Under the pieces are notes generated by a model. That model did no database searches. It saw nothing but the letters and a program-made list of their open reading frames with translations, and was not told where the DNA came from. Source: Halomonas icarae (GTDB taxonomy: Bacteria > Pseudomonadota > Gammaproteobacteria > Pseudomonadales > Halomonadaceae). Taken from it: a DNA stretch of 64,000 nt. The DNA is taken from contig NZ_WUTS01000001.1 of the NCBI RefSeq assembly GCF_009901955.1, positions 2,952,172 to 3,016,171 on the forward strand, given 5' to 3'. Positions 25,411 through 33,669 of the stretch are shown here, one piece after another. Every line of letters begins with the position of its first letter. The stretch's first letter is position 1. Both the position numbers and the translations under genes were made by a program.

Positions 25411-26221
25411 TCGATGCTCCACCCTGTGTCTCGCGCCATGCCTCGCCCAGGGCCAGCAACCGGGGCAGCAGTGCGCGCTTGGCCTCGGCGCCATTAACGA
25501 GCTCGGCCAGCGAAGGCCCCTGCCAGGCGGGCAGCCCGAACAGCGGACAGTGCTCTCCCTCGAGCGACAGCACTCGCTCCAGCACCTCGTCCCGGCCGAA
25601 CACCAGCAACCGCTCAGGCTCCCAGCCGCGCCTGCTGGCCCCGGCCACAAAGGCCTTCAGCCCCTCCCGGGCCTCCACCAGAGGCTCCTGTACCGGAAGT
25701 CCCTCCTGCAGTGGCCAGCGAAAGTCCTGAAACACCGGGGGCGGCGACTCGATACCTGCGGCGCGCAGGAGATTGGCGAGCAACATCAGCTGAAGACGCC
25801 CCGGTGCCTGGTCGCCCGGCAGCACCAGCAGCCAGCGCCCCTCCAGGCAGGCCACCTGAAAGGCGAAGCGCAGGGCTTCCCGGGGCGCCTCATCGGCCAT
25901 CGCGCGCGACGGTTCGGCCTCGGCACTGACCTCCTCGAGAGGCGCCATATCGCCCAGCAAGGCCGCTCGCGCCTTGCCAGGACGCGGCACGCGCTCGGTG
26001 CGCTCCTGAGCTGGGCTCTCGGCCGGCGGGGCCGCCGGTTGCTCCCGCGCCTCATCCAGCAGCGCCTGCAGGCGCTGACCATGCCCGACCTCGGGAGGCC
26101 GCTCGGGCAGCTCCCACTCACAGGCCGGCGTGGGATGCGCATTGGGCAGCGCATAGCGCGCCACCCAGGCGGTCAGACCCATCGCCTCCAGATACTGGAG
26201 GCGCTGCGGCTCGCTGGTCAC
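25400..26221 (-). CDS. HolD-like protein (possible DNA polymerase III psi subunit), enlarged
   Basis: A 273-residue protein directly upstream of rimI. Position (overlapping rimI, as holD does in E. coli) and three sequence stretches suggest a divergent psi subunit of the clamp loader: an N-terminal QRLQYLEAMGLTAWVARY, a central RWLLVLPGDQ...LQLMLLANLLRAAGI, and a C-terminal LAELVNGAEAKRALLPRLLAL that resembles the psi C terminus. It is twice the E. coli length, with an extra Pro/Glu/Ala-rich middle of about 80 residues. GTG 26221 overlaps the bolA stop (GTGA); an ATG 19 codons upstream is also in frame. Function is inferred. Confidence 0.55.
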   Translation of the reverse strand: MTSEPQRLQYLEAMGLTAWVARYALPNAHPTPACEWELPERPPEVGHGQRLQALLDEAREQPAAPPAESPAQERTERVPRPGKARAALLGDMAPLEEVSAEAEPSRAMADEAPREALRFAFQVACLEGRWLLVLPGDQAPGRLQLMLLANLLRAAGIESPPPVFQDFRWPLQEGLPVQEPLVEAREGLKAFVAGASRRGWEPERLLVFGRDEVLERVLSLEGEHCPLFGLPAWQGPSLAELVNGAEAKRALLPRLLALGEAWRETQGGASSEQ

Positions 26222-26526
26222 CGGCCGCCGCCCCGGCAGTCCGGCGAGTCGGGACGCGCCTGGCCGCTGGCCTGCCACTCCTGGGGCGTATAGAGGTGCA
26301 GTGCCAGGGCATGCACCGGCCCGGCCAGCTCATCGGCCAACAGCGCGTAGAGCTGCTGATGGCGCTTGACCGGCATCAGACCCTCGAAGCGCTCGCTGAC
26401 CAGCGTCACCTTGAAGTGGGTTTCGGAGTTGGGCGGCACGGCGTGCCGATGGCTCTCGTTCTCCACCTGTAGAAAGGCGGGCTCGAGGGCCTGGAGCTTC
26501 TCTTCGATGCTTGACTGGATGCTCAT
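26218..26526 (-). CDS. bolA: BolA family transcriptional/iron-sulfur regulator
   Basis: A 102-residue BolA protein. It starts MSIQSSIEEKLQALEPAFLQVENESHRH and contains ETHFKVTLVSERFEGLMPVKRHQQLYALLADEL, the class II KH-like BolA fold with the conserved histidine used with monothiol glutaredoxins. ATG 26526 gives the standard start; the upstream in-frame extension is not conserved. The stop overlaps the GTG of the HolD-like gene. Confidence 0.93.
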   Translation of the reverse strand: MSIQSSIEEKLQALEPAFLQVENESHRHAVPPNSETHFKVTLVSERFEGLMPVKRHQQLYALLADELAGPVHALALHLYTPQEWQASGQARPDSPDCRGGGR

Positions 26527-26608
26527 GGCGGCTTCCCAAAATGGTGAAGTGAAACACCCATTGTACTCGCTATAGGCAAGGCGAACGATGCACCGCGACC
26601 CGGCGACG

Positions 26609-27991
26609 CTATCCACGCCGGGCGGCTGCGGCAAGCGGAATTCGCAGCAGGCTGAACAACAGGGCGGCCAGGGTCGTCAGGGCACCGAGCCATAGCGTGG
26701 CCTGCACCGCCACGCCGGCGGCCAGGAAGGCGCCGACCAGGGCCACCCCCAGCGACTGCCCCACGGTACGCGACGTGCTCATGACCCCGGACGCATTGGC
26801 GCTGCGCGACAGCGGTACGCTACCGATCAGCTCGCGGTTGTTGGGCGGCTGAAAGAGCCCGAAGCCCATACCGCACAGCGCCATGGGCCACAGCACCTCG
26901 ATCACCCCGGCCTCGGCATCGAGCCAGGCCAGGGCAGACAGCCCCCCCATCAGCAGCAGCAGGCCCAGCGACGCCAGCAGGGAGGGGTTCACCCGGTCGG
27001 CCAGCCGGCCCGCCAGCGGCCCCACCAGCATGATCGCCAGCGGCCAGGGGGTGAAGAGCCAGGCGGTCTCGAGGGGAGAGAACCCCATCTGCTGCTGGAA
27101 CAGGAAGGAGAGCGCCACGAAGGCGAGCCCTTGCCCGATGAAGGCACTCCCCTGAGCGGCCAGCGCCAGGCTGAAGCGCCGCTCGGCAAAGATCACCAGC
27201 GGCAGCAACGGGTGAGTGGCACGTCGCTGGCGACGCACGAACAGCAGAGCCGCCACCAGACTGGTGCCCAGCCAGGCCGCCAGGGCCCAGGCCGCCATGC
27301 CATGACCGAGGCCATCCATGGCGACGAAGAGGCCGCCGAGCATGGTGATCGAGAGCAGCGCCCCCTGCCAGTCGAAGCCACCGGGGCGCGCCGCTTCACG
27401 CGGCAGTGCCCTCCAGGCCAGCACCACCGCTACCGCACCAAGCGGCAGGTGCAGCGCAAACAGCCATGGCCAGTCGGCCACCGAGAGCAGGGCTCCACCG
27501 ATCGCCGGGCCGGCAGCATAGCCCCCCGCCACGACCATGGCCGAGAGTCCCAGGGCGCTTCCCAGCAGCCGCGTCGGAAAGACCTGGCGATAGATCGAGG
27601 GGCCGATGGAGAGTGTCGCCGCCGCGCCAAGTCCCTGCAGGGCACGAAAGACCAGCAGGCTCTCGAGAGTGGTCGAGAGGGCGCTGCCCAGCGCCGCCAG
27701 GGTGAATACCGCCACCCCCGCCACATAGAGCCGGCGTCGGCTCAGCAGCTCGCTCAGGGCGGCGAAGACCAGCAGGAAGGCGGCCGAGCTGACCTGGAAG
27801 AGGTTGGTGACCCATACCACACGCGACGCCGACACCTCGAGGCCGGTGGCGATGGAGGGCAGCGCGATATTGACCATGGTGGTATCCACCACCGCCATCA
27901 GGGTACCGAGGATCAGCGCCAGCACCGCCAGGCGTCGCTCGGGCCCCGGCAGGCCATCATCATCGGGGCGCGTCTCGAACAGTCGGCTCAT
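26609..27991 (-). CDS. MFS drug-efflux transporter, DHA2 (EmrB/QacA) type
   Basis: A 460-residue major facilitator protein with at least twelve hydrophobic segments. It has the DHA2 motif MAVVDTTMVNIALPSIATGL in the first segment, the loop motif SELLSRRRLYVAGV, and motif C-like GYAAGPAIGGALL, typical of drug:H+ antiporters. The final part has FGLFQPPNNRELIGSVPLSRSANASGVMSTSRTVGQSLGVALVG, typical of the family. Substrate cannot be deduced. It precedes bolA by about 80 bp on the same strand and starts at ATG 27991. Confidence 0.9.
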   Translation of the reverse strand: MSRLFETRPDDDGLPGPERRLAVLALILGTLMAVVDTTMVNIALPSIATGLEVSASRVVWVTNLFQVSSAAFLLVFAALSELLSRRRLYVAGVAVFTLAALGSALSTTLESLLVFRALQGLGAAATLSIGPSIYRQVFPTRLLGSALGLSAMVVAGGYAAGPAIGGALLSVADWPWLFALHLPLGAVAVVLAWRALPREAARPGGFDWQGALLSITMLGGLFVAMDGLGHGMAAWALAAWLGTSLVAALLFVRRQRRATHPLLPLVIFAERRFSLALAAQGSAFIGQGLAFVALSFLFQQQMGFSPLETAWLFTPWPLAIMLVGPLAGRLADRVNPSLLASLGLLLLMGGLSALAWLDAEAGVIEVLWPMALCGMGFGLFQPPNNRELIGSVPLSRSANASGVMSTSRTVGQSLGVALVGAFLAAGVAVQATLWLGALTTLAALLFSLLRIPLAAAARRG

Positions 27992-28021
27992 TCCATGTTC
28001 CGCATCAGGGTCTGTTAACGA

Positions 28022-28045
28022 AGAAACCGGCCGAAGCCGGTTTCT
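28022..28045 (-). terminator. Terminator with UUCG tetraloop
   Basis: A 10-bp stem (AGAAACCGGC with complement) that on the minus strand closes a TTCG loop, a very stable RNA tetraloop. It lies 22 bp after the hypothetical gene at 28068-28454 and before the MFS gene. Confidence 0.75.
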
Positions 28046-28067
28046 CTCGCGAATCTCCGATCAGGCG

Positions 28068-28454
28068 TCAGTCCTGGTCGGTCTCCAGCAGCAGGCTATC
28101 GTCGATCTCGGAGATCTCCAGCGCCGCCTCATCATCCAGGTCGATGGCGAGATAGCTGTGCTCGAGCTGCAGGAAGCGCTGAAACAGCGGCCAGTCGAGG
28201 ACCTCGGGCCACTGCCGCTGATCCTCTTCCCAGGCGCGGAGCTCGGTCTCGAGGATCTCGAGGTAGCGCTCACGCACGAAGCCCTGCAGGGCCTCAGGGG
28301 TATCCATCTCCGGGATCAGGTAGATGGTGCTCTCGTGTTCGACGTCGGCCAGCGTCAGGTCCTCGTTGCCGAGGGTGGGCTCGAGCCCATTGATCCAATC
28401 CACGAAGTGCTGGGTCGGGCGGACGCTCAGGGCAGAGCGGTTGAGCAGTTTCAT
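28068..28454 (-). CDS. Hypothetical acidic protein next to lysS
   Basis: A 128-residue, strongly acidic soluble protein starting MKLLNRSALSVRPTQHFVDWINGL. I recognise no family by name. Features are WEEDQRQWPEVLDWPLFQRFL in the middle and a C-terminal run of acidic residues (IDLDDEAALEISEIDDSLL). The start at ATG 28454 has a GGAGA site upstream (GAGGAGACCGCC). It lies about 80 bp downstream of lysS with its own terminator behind it, so it may be the distal gene of the prfB-lysS unit. Confidence 0.65.
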   Translation of the reverse strand: MKLLNRSALSVRPTQHFVDWINGLEPTLGNEDLTLADVEHESTIYLIPEMDTPEALQGFVRERYLEILETELRAWEEDQRQWPEVLDWPLFQRFLQLEHSYLAIDLDDEAALEISEIDDSLLLETDQD

Positions 28455-28533
28455 GGCGGTCTCCTCGACGTCGAAACGCTGACCATTATGGGCGCTACCC
28501 ACGGCGTTTACCAATGCTTCCCGAACCGCTCCT

Positions 28534-30084
28534 CTACTCGACTTCTGGCCTCATGGCAGGGAACAGCAGCACATCGCGGATCGAGGCGCTATCGGTCAGC
28601 AGCATCACCAGACGGTCGATGCCGATGCCCTCGCCGGCGGTGGGCGGCAGACCATATTCGAGAGCCCGCACATAATCGGCGTCGAAGTACATCGCCTCGT
28701 CGTCGCCGGCCTCCTTCTCGGCCACCTGCTCGCGGAAACGCTCGGCCTGATCCTCGGCGTCGTTGAGCTCGGAGAAGCCGTTGGCGATCTCGCGCCCCCC
28801 GACGAAGAACTCGAAACGCTCGGTGACGAAGGGGTTGGCATCCTTGCGCCGCGCCAGAGGACTCACCTCGGTGGGATACTCGGTGATAAAGGTGGGCTGC
28901 TGCAGACGATGCTCCACGGTCTTCTCGAAGATCTCGATCTGGATCTTGCCCAGCCCCCAGCCATCCTTGACGTCGATATCCAGGCGTTCGGCGATCTGAC
29001 GCGCCGCGGCCTCGTCGGCCAGCGAATCGGCGTGGATATCGGGGTTGTACTCGAGAATTGCGTCGAACACGCTCAGGCGACGCAGCGGCTGGCCGAAATC
29101 GTACTCGAAGGTTTCCAGCACCTCGCCATCACGATTGCGCACGGTGTTGACCACGGTGGTGCTGCCCAGCACCTCCTGGGTCAGGGTACGCAACATCTCC
29201 TCGGTCAGATCCATCAGGTCATGGTAATCCGCATAGGCCTGATAGAACTCGATCATGGTGAACTCGGGGTTGTGGCGCGTGGAGAGCCCCTCGTTACGGA
29301 AGTTGCGGTTGATCTCGAAGACCTTCTCGAAGCCCCCCACCACCAGGCGCTTGAGGTAGAGCTCCGGCGCAATGCGCAAGTACATGTCCTGGTCCAGCGC
29401 ATTGTGGTGGGTCACGAAGGGGCGTGCCGTGGCACCACCAGGGATCGCCTGCAGCATGGGGGTCTCCACCTCCATGAAGCCGCGCGCCTCGAAGAAGCGA
29501 CGCATGGCACTGATGACCCCGGCACGGGTCTCGAACACCTGGCGCGAGTCAGGGTTCATGATCAGGTCCACATAGCGCTGACGATAACGCGCCTCCATAT
29601 CGGTGAGGCCGTGGAACTTGTCGGGCAGCGGCCGCAGGCTCTTGGTGAGCAGCACCGCCTCTTCCATCATCACATAGAGGTCACCCTTGCCCGACTTGTG
29701 CACCGGGCCACGCCCGGCGACGATATCGCCGATGTCCCAGCCCTTGATCTCCTCGAGCAGCTCGGCCGGCAGTCCCTTCTTGTCGACGTAGAGCTGAATC
29801 TGGCCGCTGACATCCTGAATAACGATAAAGGGACCACGCTTGCGCATGATACGGCCGGCCACACTGGCCTGGTGGCCCAGCGCCTCGAGCTCGGCCTTGT
29901 CCTTGTCACCCAGTGCCGCCTCGAGTTCGGCGGCCTGGCTGTCACGACGGAAATGGTTGGGGAAGGCGCTCTCGCCCTGGGCGGCGGCCCGCTCGCGGCG
30001 TGCCGCCAGCTTGGCGCGGCGCTCGGCGATCAAGCGGTTCTCTTCGTTCTGCGGGCTTTCCGCTGAGGGACTCTCGTTGGCCAT
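28534..30084 (-). CDS. lysS: Lysyl-tRNA synthetase (class II)
   Basis: A 516-residue class II synthetase. The N-terminal OB fold ([26 protein letters not shown]) binds the anticodon; the catalytic domain has motif 2 in [29 protein letters not shown] and motif 3 in [13 protein letters not shown]. The first 40 residues form a basic helix rich in Arg and Ala ([14 protein letters not shown]). It is downstream of prfB, as in E. coli, with a structured 159-bp gap. Confidence 0.97.
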   Translation of the reverse strand: MANESPSAESPQNEENRLIAERRAKLAARRERAAAQGESAFPNHFRRDSQAAELEAALGDKDKAELEALGHQASVAGRIMRKRGPFIVIQDVSGQIQLYVDKKGLPAELLEEIKGWDIGDIVAGRGPVHKSGKGDLYVMMEEAVLLTKSLRPLPDKFHGLTDMEARYRQRYVDLIMNPDSRQVFETRAGVISAMRRFFEARGFMEVETPMLQAIPGGATARPFVTHHNALDQDMYLRIAPELYLKRLVVGGFEKVFEINRNFRNEGLSTRHNPEFTMIEFYQAYADYHDLMDLTEEMLRTLTQEVLGSTTVVNTVRNRDGEVLETFEYDFGQPLRRLSVFDAILEYNPDIHADSLADEAAARQIAERLDIDVKDGWGLGKIQIEIFEKTVEHRLQQPTFITEYPTEVSPLARRKDANPFVTERFEFFVGGREIANGFSELNDAEDQAERFREQVAEKEAGDDEAMYFDADYVRALEYGLPPTAGEGIGIDRLVMLLTDSASIRDVLLFPAMRPEVE

Positions 30085-30158
30085 ATCGCTACCTGTTGGA
30101 AATCTCGAATACGAAAGCTGAGACGCATCTAGAGCCGTGCAAGCGACGCCGATACAAG

Positions 30159-30219
30159 CCGCCCCTCTGCGGAGAGCGGCATCGACTCGGGCCGATGGAC
30201 ATCTCGAGCAGAGGGGCGG
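30159..30219 (-). promoter_or_regulatory. Large structured hairpin between prfB and lysS
   Basis: A perfect 12-bp inverted repeat (CCGCCCCTCTGC at 30159-30170 and its complement at 30208-30219) encloses 37 bases that contain a second short repeat (CATCG / CGATG). It could terminate prfB or act as an attenuator of lysS. The role is inferred. Confidence 0.5.
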
Positions 30220-30243
30220 GGGCGCGTCGGCGAGCGCAGCAGG

Positions 30244-31342
30244 CTATAGACCCTGTTTGAGGCTGGCGACGATAAACTGATCCAGATCGCCGTCCAGCAC
30301 CTTGTCGCAGTTGCTGGTCTGTACACCGGTACGCAGGTCCTTGATGCGCTGATCATCCAGCACATAGGAGCGGATCTGGCTGCCCCAGCCGATATCGGAC
30401 TTGGAGTCCTCGGCTTCCTGCTTGGCAGCGTTGCGCTTCTCCATCTCATGCTCCCACAGCCTCGCCTTGAGTTGTTTCATGGCGAAGTCGCGGTTGGCAT
30501 GCTGGCTACGCTGGCTCTGACAGGCCACCACGATACCGGTGGGCTCATGGGTGATGCGCACCGCCGAGTCGGTGGTGTTGACGTGCTGACCGCCGGCGCC
30601 GCTGGAGCGGTAGGTGTCGACGCGCAGGTCCGAGGGATTGATATCGACCTCGAAGCTGTCATCGATCTCCGGGGAGAGGAACACCGACGCGAACGACGTA
30701 TGGCGGCGACCGCCGGAGTCGAAGGGACTCTTGCGGACCAGGCGGTGCACGCCGGTCTCGGTGCGCAGCCAGCCGAAGGCATGATCACCCTGAATATGCA
30801 GGGTGGCCGACTTGATGCCCGCCACATCGCCGGCGGAGAGCTCGGTAATATCGGCCTTGAAGCCATGATGCTCGGCCCAGCGCAGGTACATGCGCAGCAG
30901 GATGTTCGCCCAGTCCTGGGCCTCGGTCCCGCCGGAACCGGCCTGGATATCGAGATAGGCGTTGTTCTCGTCCATCTCGCCGGAGAACATCCGCCGAAAC
31001 TCGAGCTTCTCGAGGCTGGCATGGAAGCCCTGGAGCTCCTTCTCCACCTCGGCGACGGTGGCCTCGTCATCCTCCATCTCGGCCAGCTCCAGCAGGTCGC
31101 GACTATCGCCCAGCCCCTGGTCCAGCTCGTCGATGGTGGCCACGATGGTCTCGAGGGAAGCGCGCTCCTTGCCCAGCTTCTGGGCATAGTCCGGATCGTT
31201 CCAGACATTGGGGTCTTCCAGCTCGCGGGTAACTTCCTCTAGCCGATCCTTCTTTTCGGCATAGTCAAAGATACCCCCTCAGGACGTCTGTCCGCTCAGA
31301 CAGGTCCTTGATGAGGTTGTGAATCGGGTTGGTTTCCAGCAT
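30244..31342 (-). CDS. prfB: Peptide chain release factor 2, with programmed +1 frameshift
   Basis: RF2 recognises UGA and UAA. The first 25 codons from ATG 31342 ([20 protein letters not shown] and on to LRGYL) end at an in-frame TGA at 31267-31265. Skipping one base (T31267) gives GAC and opens the 340-codon main frame, so the coding parts are 31342-31268 and 31266-30244 and the product is 365 residues, equal to E. coli RF2. The slip site CTTTGAC and the internal Shine-Dalgarno AGGGGG just upstream are intact. SPF (anticodon-like, near [10 protein letters not shown]) and GGQ ([10 protein letters not shown]) are present. RF2 thus controls its own synthesis. Confidence 0.97.
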
Positions 31343-31488
31343 GGGGCGTCTCGCCTGAATTCGGGTGGACGTACGGCCGTCGCGGGCGGGCAGGAGTGCG
31401 GCCCGCAGCGGCACGGAAAAGACGGCCATTGTAGCGAAAGCCGCGGCGAGCCGCACCCATCCGCCCCACTCGCACGACCCAGACGCCA

Positions 31489-31512
31489 AGACCCCGGCCT
31501 GGGCCGGGGTCT
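31489..31512 (-). terminator. Terminator of fadL
   Basis: A GC-rich hairpin (AGACCCCGGCC with its complement, very small loop) 27 bp downstream of the fadL stop, on the prfB side. Confidence 0.7.
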
Positions 31513-31538
31513 CTGTCCTGCGCTTGGCAGACTCTCGC

Positions 31539-32891
31539 TTAGAAGCGGTAAGTCAGCTGGGCGCCGAAGCCATGGGCCTCGTTCTTGTAGTCAGCTGCGT
31601 AAGTGGTGCCCCCAACCGGTACACCGCCGGTTGCTGGACTTGCCAGGTGGTCTGTGCGGTTCTGTTCGATGCGAGTGGCCTGCTCGGTGAGGTAGGAGTA
31701 CGCAAAGTCGATCGTGAGAGAGTCGGTCGGCGTCCAACCGGCGCCAAGCGAGAAGATTCGGCGATCATCGGAGGGAATACGCACGCTGCGATGCCGGTCG
31801 TTGCTCGGGGTCTCATCCAAGGTCAGGCCGGCACGCAGCACCCACTGCGGGTTCAGCTGATACTGCCCACCCACTGCGAAGGCCCAGGCGTTGCTGTAGT
31901 TCTGTGTCTCATCGGTGATGACCGGAATGGCATCACCGATGACGCGGATCTCCTGGAACTTGCTCCAGCGTGACCAGGAGGCACCGAACATCAGCTTGAG
32001 CCTATCAGTCATCTGCTGGGTCACGGAGAAGTTGACGGTTTCGGGAGTAGTCAGATCGAGAGAAGCATTGTCAGACCTGACGATATTGCCCATCGGGTCG
32101 ATGGCCTTGAAATCCCCCTCAAGCTCATATTCGACTTCGGAGCGATACGTCAGCCCAAGGGTCGTCTCCGGCACCGGCCGATACATGACCCCCAGGTTAT
32201 ATCCCCAGGCCTCATCATCGCCATCGACACGTGCATCGACATCGCCCGCAGGATCATAGCTTTGAACACTAGGAATCTGGCGACGCAGCTCACCCTCCAC
32301 CTGATTGTAGGTAATACCGGCGCCGACCGACCACTGGTCATTGAAGCGATAGGAGACCGTCGGCTGTGCACTGACGACCGTGACCTCGGTGTAGTTGCCG
32401 AAGTAGCGCCCCTGGAAATCATCCTCATAATCGGTCTTGGAGCCAAAGGGCGCATAAACCCCGAAGCCGAAGGCCAGCCTGTCATTGACCGGATGTGCAT
32501 AGAAGGCGAAGGGCACCGCCTTGTTGCCTACCATATCGCCCTCATTACCACCGGGAATCTCACCGACCGGCACCTGAACACCATTTGGCATGCCGCCGCC
32601 AAGGATACCAGCATCAACGTTACGCGTAGCGGTAACGTTGCTGATATCGTTATTGACAACCAGATAGGTGGCACCGGCAGAGAGCTGGGCGCGATCCAGG
32701 AACGACATCCCTGCCGGGTTGCCAAAGACGATGGTGGCGTCGTTGACGTTGGAGCTGCGCCCGGCATGACCATAGCCCTGGCCGCTGACGCTCTGCTCGT
32801 TAAGCTGGAAGCCCCCGGCCTGGGCCTGGCTGGCAAATGCGGCGGCCGCCACGGCGGCGGCGAGCGTCAGGCGATTGAACTTGTTCTTCAT
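31539..32891 (-). CDS. fadL: FadL/TodX-family outer-membrane transporter (long-chain fatty acids)
   Basis: A 450-residue outer-membrane beta barrel. A signal peptide (about residues 1-25, KFNRLTLAAAVAAAAFASQA, cleavage after QAQA) precedes the FadL hallmark GGFQLNEQSVSGQGYGHAGRSS and NPAGMSF. The protein ends in the barrel signature AQLTYRF with terminal phenylalanine. Members take up long-chain fatty acids or other hydrophobic compounds; the exact substrate is unknown. Start: ATG 32891 (MKNKFN) has AAGGGA eight bases upstream; an ATG three codons earlier sits on top of that site. It is divergent from the merR-copA module. Confidence 0.88.
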   Translation of the reverse strand: MKNKFNRLTLAAAVAAAAFASQAQAGGFQLNEQSVSGQGYGHAGRSSNVNDATIVFGNPAGMSFLDRAQLSAGATYLVVNNDISNVTATRNVDAGILGGGMPNGVQVPVGEIPGGNEGDMVGNKAVPFAFYAHPVNDRLAFGFGVYAPFGSKTDYEDDFQGRYFGNYTEVTVVSAQPTVSYRFNDQWSVGAGITYNQVEGELRRQIPSVQSYDPAGDVDARVDGDDEAWGYNLGVMYRPVPETTLGLTYRSEVEYELEGDFKAIDPMGNIVRSDNASLDLTTPETVNFSVTQQMTDRLKLMFGASWSRWSKFQEIRVIGDAIPVITDETQNYSNAWAFAVGGQYQLNPQWVLRAGLTLDETPSNDRHRSVRIPSDDRRIFSLGAGWTPTDSLTIDFAYSYLTEQATRIEQNRTDHLASPATGGVPVGGTTYAADYKNEAHGFGAQLTYRF

Positions 32892-33014
32892 GAGATCCAT
32901 CCCTTGCGGTGCGGTTGTTGCGGTACGATTGTTACGTTGGCGCTGGTATTGCCTCTCCCCGGAGGCGGGCGCGTGCCCTCCCCTTTTCGCGTATGCCAAC
33001 GCTTGTTTCAACCC

Positions 33015-33028
33015 CAAACGACCGTTTT
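33015..33028. promoter_or_regulatory. Possible PsrA-like operator upstream of fadL
   Basis: CAAAC-GACC-GTTTT is a near-palindrome that differs at one end base from the (G/C)AAAC-N2-4-GTTT(G/C) consensus recalled for PsrA, a fatty-acid-responsive TetR regulator. It lies 124 bp before the fadL start. The link is inference. Confidence 0.35.
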
Positions 33029-33145
33029 AATGTCGAATACACTAATACTTTGGTCGCACAGCTGTTTGATGTTGTGAACTTTCAGTGGGTTACACAACAC
33101 CTCACGGGATATGCCGCAACGACGCGCGCCCTGACTCGGGACGGC

Positions 33146-33177
33146 TTGACCCTTGGGTAACCCAAAGGTTTTACACT
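33146..33177 (+). promoter_or_regulatory. MerR-type promoter/operator of the copper module
   Basis: TTGACC (33146-33151) and TACACT (33172-33177) are separated by an overlong 20-bp spacer that contains a dyad, CCTTGGGT-AACCCAAAGG. An overlong spacer with a dyad is the defining layout of promoters that MerR-family proteins activate by distorting DNA. The transcription start should fall near 33184-33186. Confidence 0.8.
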
Positions 33178-33207
33178 GCAGGCATGCCACTCTCGAGAGA
33201 CACCGTC

Positions 33208-33669
33208 ATGAAGGTCAGTGAACTGGCGAAGGGGGCCGGGGTTACCGCCGAGACCGTGCGCCACTATGTACGTGAAGGGCTTCTGCATCCCGAGCGCCAC
33301 CCCGACAACGGTTACCAGCTATTCACCCAGGCCGACCTGGAGCGACTGCGCTTTATTCAGCGCGCCCGCACCCTGGGCTTCGGTGTGGCCGAGATACGCG
33401 AGATCCTCGACCACGCCGATCACGGCGACTCTCCCTGCCCCATGGTGCGCGACCTGCTGGCCAGTCGCCTGCCACAGATCCATGCGCGCATCGCCGAGCT
33501 TCAGGCGCTGGCCGAACGCATGGAGCAGGCACTGGAGACCTGGGCCGACATGCCCGATGGCACCCCGGACGGCCACAGCCTGTGCCGGCTGATCGAGAGC
33601 TTTCCCGAACCGCTGCGGGGCGATGCAAGGCATCGCGCCGACGAGCACGCCCCCAAGGAGGAGCCATGA
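33208..33669 (+). CDS. MerR-family metal-responsive regulator of the copper ATPase gene
   Basis: A 153-residue MerR protein: helix-turn-helix [37 protein letters not shown], then a long dimerisation helix. Two cysteines are visible in the metal-sensing half, in [11 protein letters not shown] near residue 78 and HSLCRLIES near residue 128. The CX7C loop of CueR is not present, so the metal cannot be read off. ATG 33208 is chosen: the alternative ATG 33184 lies at the predicted transcription start. The gene overlaps copA by ATGA, so the regulator and exporter share one transcript and autoregulation is expected. Confidence 0.85.
   Translation: MKVSELAKGAGVTAETVRHYVREGLLHPERHPDNGYQLFTQADLERLRFIQRARTLGFGVAEIREILDHADHGDSPCPMVRDLLASRLPQIHARIAELQALAERMEQALETWADMPDGTPDGHSLCRLIESFPEPLRGDARHRADEHAPKEEP

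Larger units (their letters stand above)
32892..33207. other. Divergent regulatory region between fadL and merR-copA
   Basis: This 316-bp gap holds the MerR-type promoter at 33146-33177 and a CAAAC-N4-GTTTT near-palindrome at 33015-33028. The fadL promoter itself could not be placed with confidence. No small gene was seen. Confidence 0.5.

Noticed and set aside
30244-31342. prfB as a frameshifted pseudogene
   Set aside because: The early TGA is at the exact position and context of the programmed RF2 frameshift, and the rest of the protein is complete.
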